Part shown: positions 1 through 10,043 of the stretch, in pieces
Position numbering within the stretch: position 1 is the stretch's first letter
Layout of the letters: every line of letters begins with the position of its first letter
NCBI GenBank assembly: GCA_024401395.1
Contig: JAKSLD010000006.1
Location: 1-64,000 of the forward strand
Length of the DNA stretch: 64,000 nt
Reading direction: 5' to 3'
DNA from: Bacteroidales bacterium
Lineage (GTDB): Bacteria; Bacteroidota; Bacteroidia; Bacteroidales; Marinilabiliaceae
Translations under genes and position numbers: made by a program
The notes under the pieces: model-generated
What the model was told of the DNA's origin: nothing
The model's database searches: none
Seen by the model: the letters and a program-made list of their open reading frames with translations, nothing else

Positions 1-9
1 AGATGAAAA

Positions 10-1365
10 ATGCTCACTACCGTACACCTTATAAATCATGAGGTATATCGTTATTTGCACAAAAAAATGCCTCAATTCCCAAATGTCCCAGAGTCAGTCC
101 TCGTCGCAATCAGCGGTGGCGCCGATAGCGTAGCTCTCCTCCACATGCTCGTGAAGGCAGGCCACTCTTGCACTGCCGTCCACTGTAACTTCCACCTCCG
201 TGGCGCTGAATCTGACCGCGATGAGAATTTTGTCAAAAATCTGTGCTCCCAACTCAACGTCCCTCTTCATATAGAACATTTTAATACCCAACAATACGCC
301 CAGTCTCACAAAATCTCCATCGAAATGGCAGCACGTGAACTGCGCTACAACTTGTTCGAGTCTCTCCTCAATCTATATAAACTCCCCGCCGTCGCAGTCG
401 CTCATCACGCCGATGACGCAGCCGAGACTTTTATGCTCAACGTAGCACGAGGTACTGGCATTCGTGGTCTTGCTGGCATGAAGGAAATCCAAGGCCACAT
501 AGTCCGACCTCTCCTCAATTTGTCTCGACTGGAAATAGAAGACTATTGCCACCAGCAAGGTCTCTCTTTCGTAACGGACTCTTCTAATCTGGAGGACGAA
601 TATACACGAAACAAAATCCGACATAATATCATCCCTGTATTCAAGGGCATCAACCCGTCTTTCCTCAACTCTATGAATAGCACTATGCGCCACCTCAATA
701 GTGTATATGGCGTATTCCTCCTCGAAATCGAGAATTTCCGCAAGAGGGCAGTCTCCCCTCACGGCAATGAACTTCATATCTCTCTTCAGGAACTCCGTAA
801 CCTCAACGACCCTGAAATATATTTGTTCGAAATTCTCAACGAATACGGCTTCTCCGAGGACTCTATCCATAAAATTGCTTCGTCTCTGAACGAAAATAAT
901 ACTGGCAAAATATGGTACAGTAATAATTATCGTCTGATTTTTGATAGACTGTGCCTGATTTTGGCACACGAAAAACCTACCTTTGCAGATACTATTTTTA
1001 CGATGAACGAGGGTGATGCCATAGACCAGCCAATACGTCTGTCTATACGTTCCTTCTCTCCGGATAAGAATTTTGCGTTCTCTCGTAATCCTAATATAGT
1101 CCACCTCGATGCCGACAAGGTAACCTTCCCTCTTACCCTGCGTACCTGGAGGGAGGGCGACAAATTCCGCCCCCTCGGCATGAAGGGCTGGAAAAAATTG
1201 TCTGATTTCTTCGTCGACAGAAAAATGTCTCAGACGGAAAAGGAATCTGCTTGGATTCTCGAATCTCAAGGTCAGATAGTTTGGATCGTCAACCAACGTG
1301 TAGACGACCGTTTTAAGTATACTAACGAAACAAAAAGAGTACTAGAAATAACATATACAATATGA
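10..1365 (+). CDS. tilS: tRNA(Ile)-lysidine synthetase
   Basis: TilS attaches lysine to the wobble cytidine of the CAU-anticodon tRNA-Ile so that it reads AUA; it is a cytoplasmic, ATP-dependent and normally essential enzyme. The N-terminal PP-loop motif SGGADS is at residues 35-40, followed by the typical [19 protein letters not shown] segment. The C-terminal substrate-binding domain is present ([20 protein letters not shown], near residue 380). The length of 451 aa is normal for Bacteroidetes. The ATG at 10 is the first plausible start, and the window edge hides the upstream region. The stop overlaps the start of pepT by ATGA, so the two are probably translationally coupled. Confidence 0.95.
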   Translation: MLTTVHLINHEVYRYLHKKMPQFPNVPESVLVAISGGADSVALLHMLVKAGHSCTAVHCNFHLRGAESDRDENFVKNLCSQLNVPLHIEHFNTQQYAQSHKISIEMAARELRYNLFESLLNLYKLPAVAVAHHADDAAETFMLNVARGTGIRGLAGMKEIQGHIVRPLLNLSRLEIEDYCHQQGLSFVTDSSNLEDEYTRNKIRHNIIPVFKGINPSFLNSMNSTMRHLNSVYGVFLLEIENFRKRAVSPHGNELHISLQELRNLNDPEIYLFEILNEYGFSEDSIHKIASSLNENNTGKIWYSNNYRLIFDRLCLILAHEKPTFADTIFTMNEGDAIDQPIRLSIRSFSPDKNFAFSRNPNIVHLDADKVTFPLTLRTWREGDKFRPLGMKGWKKLSDFFVDRKMSQTEKESAWILESQGQIVWIVNQRVDDRFKYTNETKRVLEITYTI

Positions 1366-2585
1366 ATACTTTAGATCGCTTCCTGAAATACGTCTCTATG
1401 GATACCCAAAGTGACGAAACAACTGAACTTACCCCTTCTACCCCTGGCCAGATGAAATTGGCTCACGTTCTCGCTGACGAACTCAAGGAGATGGGTATGC
1501 AGGAAATATCTATCAGCAACTACGGGTACGTCATGGCTACTCTCCCGGCAACTAACGAGGAACTCGCTAAAACTAAACCGGTAGTGGGCTTCATCGCTCA
1601 CATGGATACTTCTCCCGATTTCTCTGGCCGTAACGTTAAGCCTCGTATCGTAGAAAAATACAATGGCGGAGACATAATCCTCAATAAGGATCTTAATATT
1701 ATCCTCAAACCGGAGGAGTCTCCAGAACTTAATAGCTTCATCGGTCAGGATATTATCGTAACTGATGGCACTACCCTCCTCGGAGCGGACGATAAGGCTG
1801 GTATCGCCGAAATTATGGGCGCTATGCAGTATCTCATCGACCACCCGGATGTTCAGCACGGCAAAATACGTATCTGCTTTACCCCTGATGAGGAAATAGG
1901 TCAGGGCGCAGATAATTTCGATGTCCCTGCTTTCGGCGCCGATTACGCATATACTATGGATGGTGGCGACCTCGGCGAACTGGAATTCGAGACTTTCAAC
2001 GCAGCAGCAGCTAAAATCATCTTCCACGGCCGTAACGTTCACCCTGGGTCGGCTAAGAGAAAGATGAAAAACTCTATGCGCCTCGCCTCAACATTCATAT
2101 CTATGATTCCTCGCTATGATACTCCTGAACATACTGAGGGTTATGAGGGCTTCTACCACCTCACGGGATTCAATGGCACAGTGGAGAAAACAACTCTCAG
2201 CTATATCATTCGCGATTTCGACCGCCCTCGTTTCGAGAGCCGTAAACGTGAAATCCAGCATTTCGTAGATAAAATCAATTCTGAGTACGGCGAGGGTACT
2301 GCCGAAATCGAACTTCACGACCAATATTATAATATGCGCGAAAAGATCGAACCTGTTATGTATATCGTCGAACAGGCTAAAAAGGCTATGGAGAATTGTG
2401 GCATTACCCCTAAAATCCAACCTGTTCGCGGCGGTACAGATGGCTCTCGACTCTCTTTTATGGGCCTTCCTACCCCTAATATCTTCGCAGGCGGCATCAA
2501 TTTCCACGGCAAATTCGAATTTTTGCCTGTCCAGAATATGATGAAGGCTCAGGAGGTAATAGTAGAAATATGTAAAATATGCTAG
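1362..2585 (+). CDS. pepT: peptidase T (tripeptide aminopeptidase, M20B)
   Basis: This is a cytosolic di-zinc aminopeptidase that removes the N-terminal residue from tripeptides. The M20 metal ligands are visible: H80 and D82 in [14 protein letters not shown], the bridging Asp in [12 protein letters not shown] (about 143), the catalytic Glu pair in [11 protein letters not shown] (about 177-178) and the late His in [14 protein letters not shown]. The dimerisation-domain signature [14 protein letters not shown] is also present. At 407 aa it is full length. It overlaps tilS by 4 nt and the following helicase gene by 7 nt, so tilS, pepT and the helicase gene read as one transcription unit. The shared operon does not imply a shared pathway. 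Confidence 0.95.
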   Translation: MNTLDRFLKYVSMDTQSDETTELTPSTPGQMKLAHVLADELKEMGMQEISISNYGYVMATLPATNEELAKTKPVVGFIAHMDTSPDFSGRNVKPRIVEKYNGGDIILNKDLNIILKPEESPELNSFIGQDIIVTDGTTLLGADDKAGIAEIMGAMQYLIDHPDVQHGKIRICFTPDEEIGQGADNFDVPAFGADYAYTMDGGDLGELEFETFNAAAAKIIFHGRNVHPGSAKRKMKNSMRLASTFISMIPRYDTPEHTEGYEGFYHLTGFNGTVEKTTLSYIIRDFDRPRFESRKREIQHFVDKINSEYGEGTAEIELHDQYYNMREKIEPVMYIVEQAKKAMENCGITPKIQPVRGGTDGSRLSFMGLPTPNIFAGGINFHGKFEFLPVQNMMKAQEVIVEICKIC

Positions 2586-5500
2586 ACATATACAAGGCAT
2601 CAGCAGGCTCGGGTAAGACTTATACCCTGGCTTTGATATACATAGACCTGATAATCGACGACTTTAGTAAGTATAGCCATATCTTAGCCGTAACTTTTAC
2701 TAATAAGTCTACCGCCGAAATGAAGAGTAGAATAGTGGAGAATCTCTATTCTATCTCTGAACCTTCACACGAGAAACACAATGAACTGCTGGAGGCTCAG
2801 AAAAAATATCGCGCTGAGCACAATAAGCCTTTCGTGAACGATTTCGAGATTATCCGCGCCTGCCGTAATGCTCTTGTATTGCTGTTGAACAACTATAGCC
2901 AGTTCAATATTTCTACTATAGATAAATTCGTACAGAGAATTATCCGCTCTTTCGCTTTCGAAAATAAACTGAGCGCCGACTACCGCGTCAACATTGATGC
3001 CGACCAGACTCGCGCCGAAATGGTGGATCTGCTTATGGCAAATATGGAAACCGACAAGGATCTGCAGTCTTGGCTCACTCGCCTTATGAACGAGAAAATG
3101 GACGATGGTCAGGGTTGGGACATTGAGAGTTTGCTCTCCCCTATCGCAAAATCTCTCCTCCAAGGACACGACCTCCAGCCCGTCGACCGTAAGACTCTCG
3201 AGGATTCGCGAAAAGCTAATAGGAAAACTGTGGATAATCTTATAGTCCCTATTGCAGACGGTTTGGAACGCTTCCTCAACGAAATCAACCGCCTCGCTCT
3301 CTCGGATTCTTCTTATTTTCATCATGGGACTCAACACTCTGCATACAAACTCTCTGATAAACTTCGTAACTGCAATAGTATCTTGGACCTTCTTAAAGAT
3401 AGGTCTGAGTATAATATTGTCATCGACCTGATAAAGAAAGCCCCTTACTACGGCAAGGAACAACGTATCTTGAAAGATAAAAAGGCCGACGAAAGTGGTC
3501 TGCAGTCTATCTTGGCAAACCTTATATCTGTATGCGAAATCAATAATCGAGCTATCCAGACTATCTGGCTCCTCGATTCTAAGTTCTTCGCCCTGGGTAT
3601 CATCAATGACTTGAAGCAGAACCTTAGTAATATCGAACACGAACAGCACATGCAGATGATAGGTGGCGCTAATAAATTACTTAAGGACCTCATCGGTAGC
3701 GCTCCTATCCCTTTCATCTATGAAAAGGCTGGCAGTAAGTTCGACAACATAATGATCGATGAATTTCAGGATACCTCGAAAATACAATGGGATAACTTCA
3801 GACCGCTCATCGAGAATAGCTTGGCAAATGATAGGTCTTGTCTCTTGGTGGGCGACGTCAAGCAGGCGATTTACCGCTGGCGTAATTCTGATTGGAAACT
3901 GCTGAGCGAGACGGTATACAATGATAATTCTATAAACGGATATATCTCTGACAATACTCTTGACACCAATTGGCGAAGTTTTCAGAATATTGTCGAATTC
4001 AATAACGACTTGTTCCCTGTCCTCGCCCGGAGGTGTGTCTCGTTCATTATGCCGAAACTGGATAACGACCCTGCCTCTAAGAGAACTCTTGACGGCATTG
4101 CTGATATTTATGCTAATGGCCAACAGGCTGTCCCTCCTAAAAAAAGGGACAATAGGGGTTATGTCCGCATGAGTATTATGGATGATTCTGATGCCGCCAT
4201 AGAGTACAAGAAACAGCAGCTGACCGAAACTATTGAGACTCTGGTGTCACAAGGATATAAATATAGCGACATCTGTATCATTATCCGAAATAATTCTGAA
4301 GCGACTGAAATAGTCCAACTTCTCAATTCTCACAACATCAACGTATTGTCTAACCAGGCTCTCTATATATGCGAGGCTCCTAGCATCAAGGTGCTCATTT
4401 CTATCCTCAAACTTATTGTGGACGACTCTAACGAACCTGCTTTGGCTCATGTCATAGCAGCTATAGATTCTACTCCTATCGAATCTCTCTACGACTCTTG
4501 GCGTAATGACCGTAAGGATGAAATCGCCCGACAGGTCAGTCTCTTGAAGGGATTGGGTCTGCTCGACCTCGTCTATAAGGCTATCGATATGCTACCCGAG
4601 AAAATGAGAACTCGCGACTATATATTCCTCGAAGCGTTCATCGAAAAGACTCGTAGCTACGCCGACTGCCAGACTGCTTCCTTGAATAGTTTTATTGAAT
4701 ATATAGAGAGTCATAGCCAAAACGGTAATTTCGTCATCCAGGCTCCCGAAGGTCAGAATGCCGTGAACATTACGACTATCCACAAGAGTAAGGGTTTGGA
4801 ATACCCTATCGTCTTTATCCCTAGCGCCAACTGGTCTATATTCAAAAATAATAGTTCTATATGGTGTGATGTCGAGAACGACCCTTACACTCCTCTGAAT
4901 ATGATCGAGTTACCGTTCTCTAGCCTCAAGGAGACTAATTATTCTGACCAATACTATAACGAGGCAACTCAGGGTATAGTCGATAATATGAACTTGCTAT
5001 ACGTGGCTTTCACCCGCGCTAGAGAGGGCCTTTTCGTATGGTGCAATAACCCCGAGGTCAAAAAGGGCGATAAGGCTCTGAGCTCAATAACTATCTGCGA
5101 CCTCATCAAGGAATCTTTTGACGTCGAGGTCGCCATAGAACCGTACTCTGGCAAAGAGAACGGCACAGAACAGATTCTGGCGCGTTCTATTATGTTAAGT
5201 ACGAAGACCTCTACCAAAGAGTGGGTCTTTAATGCTGACGAGGATGAGGAGCCTGTTACATTCTCTGTCAAAGAGTATACCCGAGGTAGTTTATCTTCTC
5301 TCCAGGGGAAACCTGATAATAATCTGACTGCCGAGGATAATGAGCAGCTCCCTGCTATATCTTTCGGTGGTGATATTACAGCTCGCATCAACCATACTAG
5401 GGATATAGACGATGACCCTGATTCTGAAGAGTCTAAGACGGATATAGGTACAGCTAAGCATAATATCATGCAGTCTGTAATGATTGCCGATGATTTGAAT

Positions 5501-5869
5501 AAATCTATTCGCCGCGCTATCCTCAATGGCGATATCTCCGAAAAGGATGCCAACGACTTGTCTGATTGGTTTAATATCGGCTTGAAAAATGATGTCATAA
5601 ATTCTTGGTTCGACCCTTCTAATAGGGTAATAACGGAATCTATCATACTCACCCCGGATAATGGTGGCAAGGAGTATAGACCCGACCGCGTCCTAATGAC
5701 TGGCAGCGGGGAGGTAATGGTTGTCGACTATAAGTTCGCTAACGCTAGCCCTAAGCATCTGAAACAGGTATATAATTATATGAAGCTCATCGAGGTGGCT
5801 TTATCTAAACCTGTAAAGGGATACTTGTGGTATGGCTCTAAGTCGGAACCGACACCTGTAATATTCTAA
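2579..5869 (+). CDS. AddA/RecB-type UvrD helicase with C-terminal nuclease domain
   Basis: This is a superfamily 1 DNA helicase fused to a RecB-type nuclease, the large subunit type used in double-strand-break end processing. Visible motifs in order: Walker A ASAGSGKT at residues 7-14, Walker B with IDEFQDTS near 391, [10 protein letters not shown] near 425, [10 protein letters not shown] (motif IV), [12 protein letters not shown] near 731, YVAFTRARE near 807, then GTAKHN near 957 and the PD-(D/E)XK core RPDR...VVDYKFA with QVYNYMKL near 1030-1065. All helicase and nuclease hallmarks look intact, so AddA is the best family name. An AddB-like partner would be expected nearby but is not in this window. 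A pure RecB orthologue is less likely because no recC or recD is adjacent. Confidence 0.88.
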   Translation: MLDIYKASAGSGKTYTLALIYIDLIIDDFSKYSHILAVTFTNKSTAEMKSRIVENLYSISEPSHEKHNELLEAQKKYRAEHNKPFVNDFEIIRACRNALVLLLNNYSQFNISTIDKFVQRIIRSFAFENKLSADYRVNIDADQTRAEMVDLLMANMETDKDLQSWLTRLMNEKMDDGQGWDIESLLSPIAKSLLQGHDLQPVDRKTLEDSRKANRKTVDNLIVPIADGLERFLNEINRLALSDSSYFHHGTQHSAYKLSDKLRNCNSILDLLKDRSEYNIVIDLIKKAPYYGKEQRILKDKKADESGLQSILANLISVCEINNRAIQTIWLLDSKFFALGIINDLKQNLSNIEHEQHMQMIGGANKLLKDLIGSAPIPFIYEKAGSKFDNIMIDEFQDTSKIQWDNFRPLIENSLANDRSCLLVGDVKQAIYRWRNSDWKLLSETVYNDNSINGYISDNTLDTNWRSFQNIVEFNNDLFPVLARRCVSFIMPKLDNDPASKRTLDGIADIYANGQQAVPPKKRDNRGYVRMSIMDDSDAAIEYKKQQLTETIETLVSQGYKYSDICIIIRNNSEATEIVQLLNSHNINVLSNQALYICEAPSIKVLISILKLIVDDSNEPALAHVIAAIDSTPIESLYDSWRNDRKDEIARQVSLLKGLGLLDLVYKAIDMLPEKMRTRDYIFLEAFIEKTRSYADCQTASLNSFIEYIESHSQNGNFVIQAPEGQNAVNITTIHKSKGLEYPIVFIPSANWSIFKNNSSIWCDVENDPYTPLNMIELPFSSLKETNYSDQYYNEATQGIVDNMNLLYVAFTRAREGLFVWCNNPEVKKGDKALSSITICDLIKESFDVEVAIEPYSGKENGTEQILARSIMLSTKTSTKEWVFNADEDEEPVTFSVKEYTRGSLSSLQGKPDNNLTAEDNEQLPAISFGGDITARINHTRDIDDDPDSEESKTDIGTAKHNIMQSVMIADDLNKSIRRAILNGDISEKDANDLSDWFNIGLKNDVINSWFDPSNRVITESIILTPDNGGKEYRPDRVLMTGSGEVMVVDYKFANASPKHLKQVYNYMKLIEVALSKPVKGYLWYGSKSEPTPVIF

Positions 5870-5874
5870 CGCGG

Positions 5875-5903
5875 TTTGTCGACAAATATTACCCGTTTGT
5901 CGG
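5875..5903. promoter_or_regulatory. Palindrome plus half-site ahead of the receptor gene (candidate operator)
   Basis: A perfect 12-bp palindrome TTTGTCGACAAA lies at 5875-5886, and its half TTTGTCG recurs at 5896-5902, exactly 21 bp (two helical turns) downstream. It sits just after the helicase stop and just upstream of the receptor promoter. The position and symmetry suggest a repressor or activator site, but no regulator is identified. Confidence 0.4.
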
Positions 5904-5911
5904 TTTTGATT

Positions 5912-5940
5912 TTTGCTTACACCTATAATACATAGCTTTG
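5912..5940 (+). promoter_or_regulatory. Bacteroidetes-type promoter of the receptor gene
   Basis: TTTG at 5912-5915 and TAGCTTTG at 5933-5940 match the Bacteroidetes -33/-7 pattern (TTTG and TAnnTTTG). The spacer is 17 bp, slightly shorter than the usual 19-21. Transcription would start near 5947, leaving a leader of about 68 nt before the ATG at 6015. Confidence 0.55.
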
Positions 5941-6014
5941 TGTTAGATATTAGCACGGCTAACACGAATCAACCATTACTACCAGTATTACTACAAAAGG
6001 GCTTATTTGAAAAA

Positions 6015-8564
6015 ATGTTGAAAAGATTCTTATTTGTAATGCTTTGTATGCTATGCATTACAATAAACGCAGTTGCAGAGATTGGCAACGTAAAAGGTCA
6101 ATTGAAAGATGCTGATAACGGTCAGCCTATCGAGTTCGCCACAGTAGCTATCACAGACGCTAATGGCAAAATGATTACTGGTGGCATCACTGACTTGGAT
6201 GGTATGTTTAATATCCAAGGTCTTAAGGTCGGTAAGTATACCGTTACTTGCTCTTATATGGGTTATACACCTTTCACTATCAATATTGACATTACCCGCA
6301 ACGGTCAGACTGCCAATATCGGTACTCGAAACTTACAACCTGAAACAAGCCAGCTCGAAGAGGTACAGGTTACTGGCAAGGCTTCCCAAATGCGCTTCGA
6401 ACTCGACCGTAAGGTTTTCGATGCTAGCAATAACATCGCTGCCGAGGGTGGTTCTGCTTCTGACCTCTTGGCTACCGTACCTAGCGTTGAGGTAGATAAC
6501 GATGGCTCTGTTTCTCTCCGCGGTAACTCTTCTGTGACTATTTGGATTAATGGTAAGGCTTCTGGTCTCTCCGCTGAAAACCAGGGTGATATCCTCCAAC
6601 TCCTTCCTGCAGATAACATCAAGCAAATCGAGGTCATCACTAACCCTTCAGCAAAATATAGCCCAGAGGGTTCTGCCGGTATCATCAATATCGTCCTCAA
6701 GGATGAACGCACTAGCGGATACTTTGGCTCTCTCAAAGCTGGCGGAAACACTAATGGCGGATACCATTTCTCTGGTAACCTCAGCGTCAACGTCAGCAAA
6801 TGGGAATTTGGTCTCGACCTCAGCCGCAGACATCGTCGTATGGTAGGTGGCGGTGAGGCTTATCAGGAGGTATTGTCTCCTAAGGTTTCTTCTTTGCCTA
6901 GCCCTCTTAGTATACTTGAAGAGAAGTCTGAATCTGAAAACGGCGGCGGCAACTGGTTCGGTCGATTCAAACTGACTTTCCACCCTACCCCTAAAAATGA
7001 TATCGGTATCGTCCTCGCTGGTATGAATGGCGATGGCGAAAACGAGGAGGAAATTCACTATACTCAGTACGGCGACGGTCTTGGCGATATTCGCACAGAT
7101 AAATTGTACTATACTTCTGTTCGTAATACAAATTCCGACTCTGAGAATCAGATGAGAAATATGGAGTTCAACTTCCGCCACACTTTCTCTGATACTCACT
7201 TTATCGATTTCTCTGCTTCTAAATTCGGCTGGGAAATGGATAACGATGCCGTTTATAAGCAGAATTTCAACTATGTAAATTCTACTAACTCATCAACTAA
7301 CCAGGTTGATAACTCTACAGTGGATAACAAGGGTAAGGTTCTCCAGCTCGACTATACCGTGACTATCGCCGATGAACTTAAACTGGAGGCTGGCTATAAG
7401 GGGCAGTTCCAGAAAAACAAGTCTACTACTGACCGTACAGAAACTGACGGCTCTAATATGTACCAGGATTTTAAGTATAATCAGGATACTCACGCTGGCT
7501 ACCTCACTCTCGGTGGTAAAATAGGCGACATGACTCTTCAGGGTGGTCTGCGCGCCGAACAGTGGGAGTTCGAGACTATAGATAAGGTAAAACAACGTGC
7601 TAGTGGTTCAGATAATGCCGTAAACAACGAGTCTACAGCTAGCAAGAGTTTCTTCAAATTCTTCCCTTCTCTCTTCGTCTCTTATGCTCTCCCTTCTGGC
7701 AATGAGCTTCAGGTGAACTATACTCGCCGTCTACGTCGCCCTTGGGGTGGTCAACTTAACCCTTCGCGACAGATTAGCGATGCTTATAATATCCGCTTCG
7801 GTAACCCAGAACTTACTCCAGAGTACACTAACGCTTTCGAACTTAACTATATCAAGATGTGGGAAAGCGGTCAGACTCTCTCTTTCTCGGCTTACTACCG
7901 CGCAACTAGCGACGTAATGGACCACATCAGCTTCACTCAGGGTAATATCCGATACAATACTCAGGCTAACGTAAGCGACCGTAAGTCTCTCGGTAGCGAA
8001 CTCGTTGGCAAGAACCGCATCTCTAATTGGTTGGAGCTTACTACAACTCTCAACCTCTTCTACCAGAAAATCGAAGCTTATAGATATGCTCCTGATAAGG
8101 ATTGGCTCGCTCTCATGACTGGTAGCACCGAGACTACTAGCGTCGTCGAGGGTGATGAGCAGAATTCTTTCAACTGGAATGTCCGAATGATCGGTAACTT
8201 TACCCTCCCTGCTAACATCTCTATGCAGGCTACCGGTATGTACCGAGGCAAGTCTAAGGGCGTTCAGGGCTATGTTAAGCCTATGGGTGGCCTCGATCTC
8301 GGCCTCAAAAAATCTTTCTGCAAAGATAAATTGGTACTTAGCGTCAACGGCCGTAACGTTCTCAATACCCGTAAGTTCCGTAACGTATTCGAGAGCGAAA
8401 CAATGTACCAGGAATCTAAACGATGGAGAAATAAATGCACTTTTGGATGCACACTTACGTGGAAATTTGGTAACTTGAACCTCAATAAGAAGAAAGGCCC
8501 TGGTGGACCAGAAGGAGATGAAGACGGCGGCGGTGTTTCTTACAGCGGCGGCGGCGACGAATAA
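6015..8564 (+). CDS. TonB-dependent-receptor-like outer membrane beta-barrel protein
   Basis: This is an outer membrane protein of the OMP beta-barrel family common in Bacteroidetes, probably involved in import or surface function of an unknown substrate. After a signal peptide (MLKRFLFVMLCMLCITINAVA) comes a carboxypeptidase-regulatory-like domain (GQLKDADNGQPIEFATVAI, DLDGMFNIQGLKVGKYTV). A plug domain follows (LLATVPSVEVDNDGSVSLRG, GSAGIINIVLK), and then a long barrel rich in alternating aromatic residues. The C-terminus is unusual: after the last strand (LTWKFGNLNL) there is a Gly/Asp-rich tail ending in GGGVSYSGGGDE. I chose the ATG at 6015 because the longer frame uses a TTG at 5913 that overlaps the promoter and would bury the signal peptide. 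No SusD partner is adjacent, so it is not a SusC. Confidence 0.85.
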   Translation: MLKRFLFVMLCMLCITINAVAEIGNVKGQLKDADNGQPIEFATVAITDANGKMITGGITDLDGMFNIQGLKVGKYTVTCSYMGYTPFTINIDITRNGQTANIGTRNLQPETSQLEEVQVTGKASQMRFELDRKVFDASNNIAAEGGSASDLLATVPSVEVDNDGSVSLRGNSSVTIWINGKASGLSAENQGDILQLLPADNIKQIEVITNPSAKYSPEGSAGIINIVLKDERTSGYFGSLKAGGNTNGGYHFSGNLSVNVSKWEFGLDLSRRHRRMVGGGEAYQEVLSPKVSSLPSPLSILEEKSESENGGGNWFGRFKLTFHPTPKNDIGIVLAGMNGDGENEEEIHYTQYGDGLGDIRTDKLYYTSVRNTNSDSENQMRNMEFNFRHTFSDTHFIDFSASKFGWEMDNDAVYKQNFNYVNSTNSSTNQVDNSTVDNKGKVLQLDYTVTIADELKLEAGYKGQFQKNKSTTDRTETDGSNMYQDFKYNQDTHAGYLTLGGKIGDMTLQGGLRAEQWEFETIDKVKQRASGSDNAVNNESTASKSFFKFFPSLFVSYALPSGNELQVNYTRRLRRPWGGQLNPSRQISDAYNIRFGNPELTPEYTNAFELNYIKMWESGQTLSFSAYYRATSDVMDHISFTQGNIRYNTQANVSDRKSLGSELVGKNRISNWLELTTTLNLFYQKIEAYRYAPDKDWLALMTGSTETTSVVEGDEQNSFNWNVRMIGNFTLPANISMQATGMYRGKSKGVQGYVKPMGGLDLGLKKSFCKDKLVLSVNGRNVLNTRKFRNVFESETMYQESKRWRNKCTFGCTLTWKFGNLNLNKKKGPGGPEGDEDGGGVSYSGGGDE

Positions 8565-8579
8565 AGAGAAAAAACGTAA

Positions 8580-8957
8580 ATGTTCGAATTACCAAAAGAA
8601 GAACGAATTTGTTCAGATAAAACTATCGACTCGCTGTTCTCAGACGGCGATAGTTGCTTCAAATATCCTCTACGTGTGGTCTTCAAGCCACGCGTAGAGG
8701 ACTCTGTTTCTACTTCTCGCATGCTTATCTCTGTCCCTAAGAAGAGATTTAAGCACGCCGTAGACAGAAATCGTATCAAAAGGCAGGTACGCGAGGCCTT
8801 CCGCCTCAATAAATCTATCTTGTCATCTATCGGACAGGGTACTGATATCGCTTTCGTATATGCCTCTTCTAATCACAACCCCCAGGACCGAATAGAGGGT
8901 GCCGTGGTTAGCGCTCTGAAAGAGATTGAAAAACGTATTAACACTTCACGCGAATGA
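8580..8957 (+). CDS. rnpA: Ribonuclease P protein component
   Basis: RnpA is the small basic protein that assists the RNase P ribozyme in maturing tRNA 5' ends. The family signature is clear: SVPKKRFKHAVDRNRIKRQV with the RNR core, followed by REAFR. The 125-aa length is normal. It begins 15 nt after the receptor gene and its stop overlaps the next start by ATGA. In many Bacteroidetes rnpA is followed by yidD; here yidD is absent and an aldo/keto reductase occupies that place. Confidence 0.95.
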   Translation: MFELPKEERICSDKTIDSLFSDGDSCFKYPLRVVFKPRVEDSVSTSRMLISVPKKRFKHAVDRNRIKRQVREAFRLNKSILSSIGQGTDIAFVYASSNHNPQDRIEGAVVSALKEIEKRINTSRE

Positions 8958-9910
8958 TTTACAACAAGACTGGTAAATGGGGCCTCAAGCTCCCTGCCGT
9001 ATCTCTTGGACTATGGCACAACTTTGGTTCTGAAGATTCTTTCGACAACGCTCGCAAGGTCCTCGTCCACGCTTTTAGCAAGGGCATTACTCATTTCGAC
9101 CTCGCTAATAATTATGGTCCTGTCTATGGTAGCGCGGAGGAGACTCTAGGTAAGGTCCTGAAGGGTGACCTCTACGGACACCGCGACGAACTTGTAATCT
9201 CTACTAAGGCTGGTTATGATATGTGGCCCGGCCCTTACGGCGATGGCGGCTCTCGTAAATATCTCATCAGTAGCCTCGACCAAAGCCTTAGGCGTATGGG
9301 CATCGACTACGTGGATATATTCTACCACCATCGTCCAGACCCTGAGACTCCTATCGAGGAGAGTATGATGGCTCTCGACCAGATAGTCCGTAGCGGCAAG
9401 GCTCTCTATGTGGGTATCTCTAACTACCACCCCGCCGAGGCTTACGAGGCTATGCGCATCCTTAAGGAACTGGGCACGCCTTGCCTCATCCACCAGGCTA
9501 AATACAGTATGTTCGAACGCTGGATCGAAACCGAGGGCCTGCTCGATACTCTGCAGGAGTTCGGCGTCGGTCTCATCGCTTTCTCGCCTCTAGCTCAGGG
9601 TCTGCTCACCGACCGCTACCTCAATGGTATTCCAGAGGGCTCTCGCGTGACTCATAGTAAGTTCCTTACAGCTGAAAGCGTAGCCGAAACAATTAATACT
9701 GTCAAGCAACTGAATAGCTTGGCTTCCGACTTGGGGATGTCTCTTAGCGAAATGGCTTTGAGATGGATTCTCAGGGATAAACGTGTGACTTCCGTTCTCG
9801 TTGGCGCATCTTCTTGCGAACAGCTGGATAAGAATATGAAAATAGCCGACGGCAAACAGTTGCCTGCCGACATCCTGACCAAAATCGAGAGTATCTTGGC
9901 GGGCAAATAG
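8954..9910 (+). CDS. Aldo/keto reductase, YghZ-like
   Basis: This is an NADPH-dependent oxidoreductase with a TIM-barrel fold, closest in appearance to the YghZ/GpR group that reduces L-glyceraldehyde 3-phosphate and methylglyoxal. The tetrad residues are in place: D49 and Y54 (FDLANNYGPVYGSAEE), K85 (STKAG) and the His pair at 125-126 (FYHHRPDP). The C-terminal cofactor site SVLVGASSCEQL is present. At 318 aa it is slightly short of the usual 330-346. It overlaps rnpA by 4 nt. The physiological substrate cannot be read from the sequence. Confidence 0.88.
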   Translation: MIYNKTGKWGLKLPAVSLGLWHNFGSEDSFDNARKVLVHAFSKGITHFDLANNYGPVYGSAEETLGKVLKGDLYGHRDELVISTKAGYDMWPGPYGDGGSRKYLISSLDQSLRRMGIDYVDIFYHHRPDPETPIEESMMALDQIVRSGKALYVGISNYHPAEAYEAMRILKELGTPCLIHQAKYSMFERWIETEGLLDTLQEFGVGLIAFSPLAQGLLTDRYLNGIPEGSRVTHSKFLTAESVAETINTVKQLNSLASDLGMSLSEMALRWILRDKRVTSVLVGASSCEQLDKNMKIADGKQLPADILTKIESILAGK

Positions 9911-9927
9911 TGGAGCTCAGTATCATA

Positions 9928-9988
9928 AATAAAATTATACTGACGCTCTCTTAATGCTCTCTTAACGCTCTCTTAACACTCCCTTAAT
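9928..9988 (+). repeat. Four 11-bp tandem repeats upstream of the kinase-RapZ operon
   Basis: Four consecutive units of 11 bp begin at 9945, 9956, 9967 and 9978: GCTCTCTTAAT, GCTCTCTTAAC, GCTCTCTTAAC, ACTCCCTTAAT. An A-rich segment AAATAAAATTA (9928-9938) precedes them, as in the dispersed leader-plus-11-mer family elsewhere in the window. The TTAAC/TTAAT cores at 11-bp spacing also resemble binding arrays of OmpR/PhoB-type response regulators. A GC-rich hairpin (ACAC..CCCC TCA GGGG..TGT) follows at about 9993-10012. Confidence 0.7.
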
Positions 9989-10043
9989 ACAGACACTACC
10001 CCTCAGGGGTGTTTCTGCTATAAGTATTTGATATTATTTTTAG

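Noticed and set aside
373-1296. Long antisense frame (307 codons) opposite tilS, and similar ones opposite other genes (for example 2765-3649, 17875-18555, 51109-51921)
   Set aside because: These are mirror effects of codon bias in the sense gene. The translations are rich in Arg, Ser and Cys with no domain character, and the sense genes are unambiguous.
5913-6014. 34-residue N-terminal extension of the receptor
   Set aside because: It starts at TTG inside the promoter and would precede a clear signal peptide beginning at 6015.
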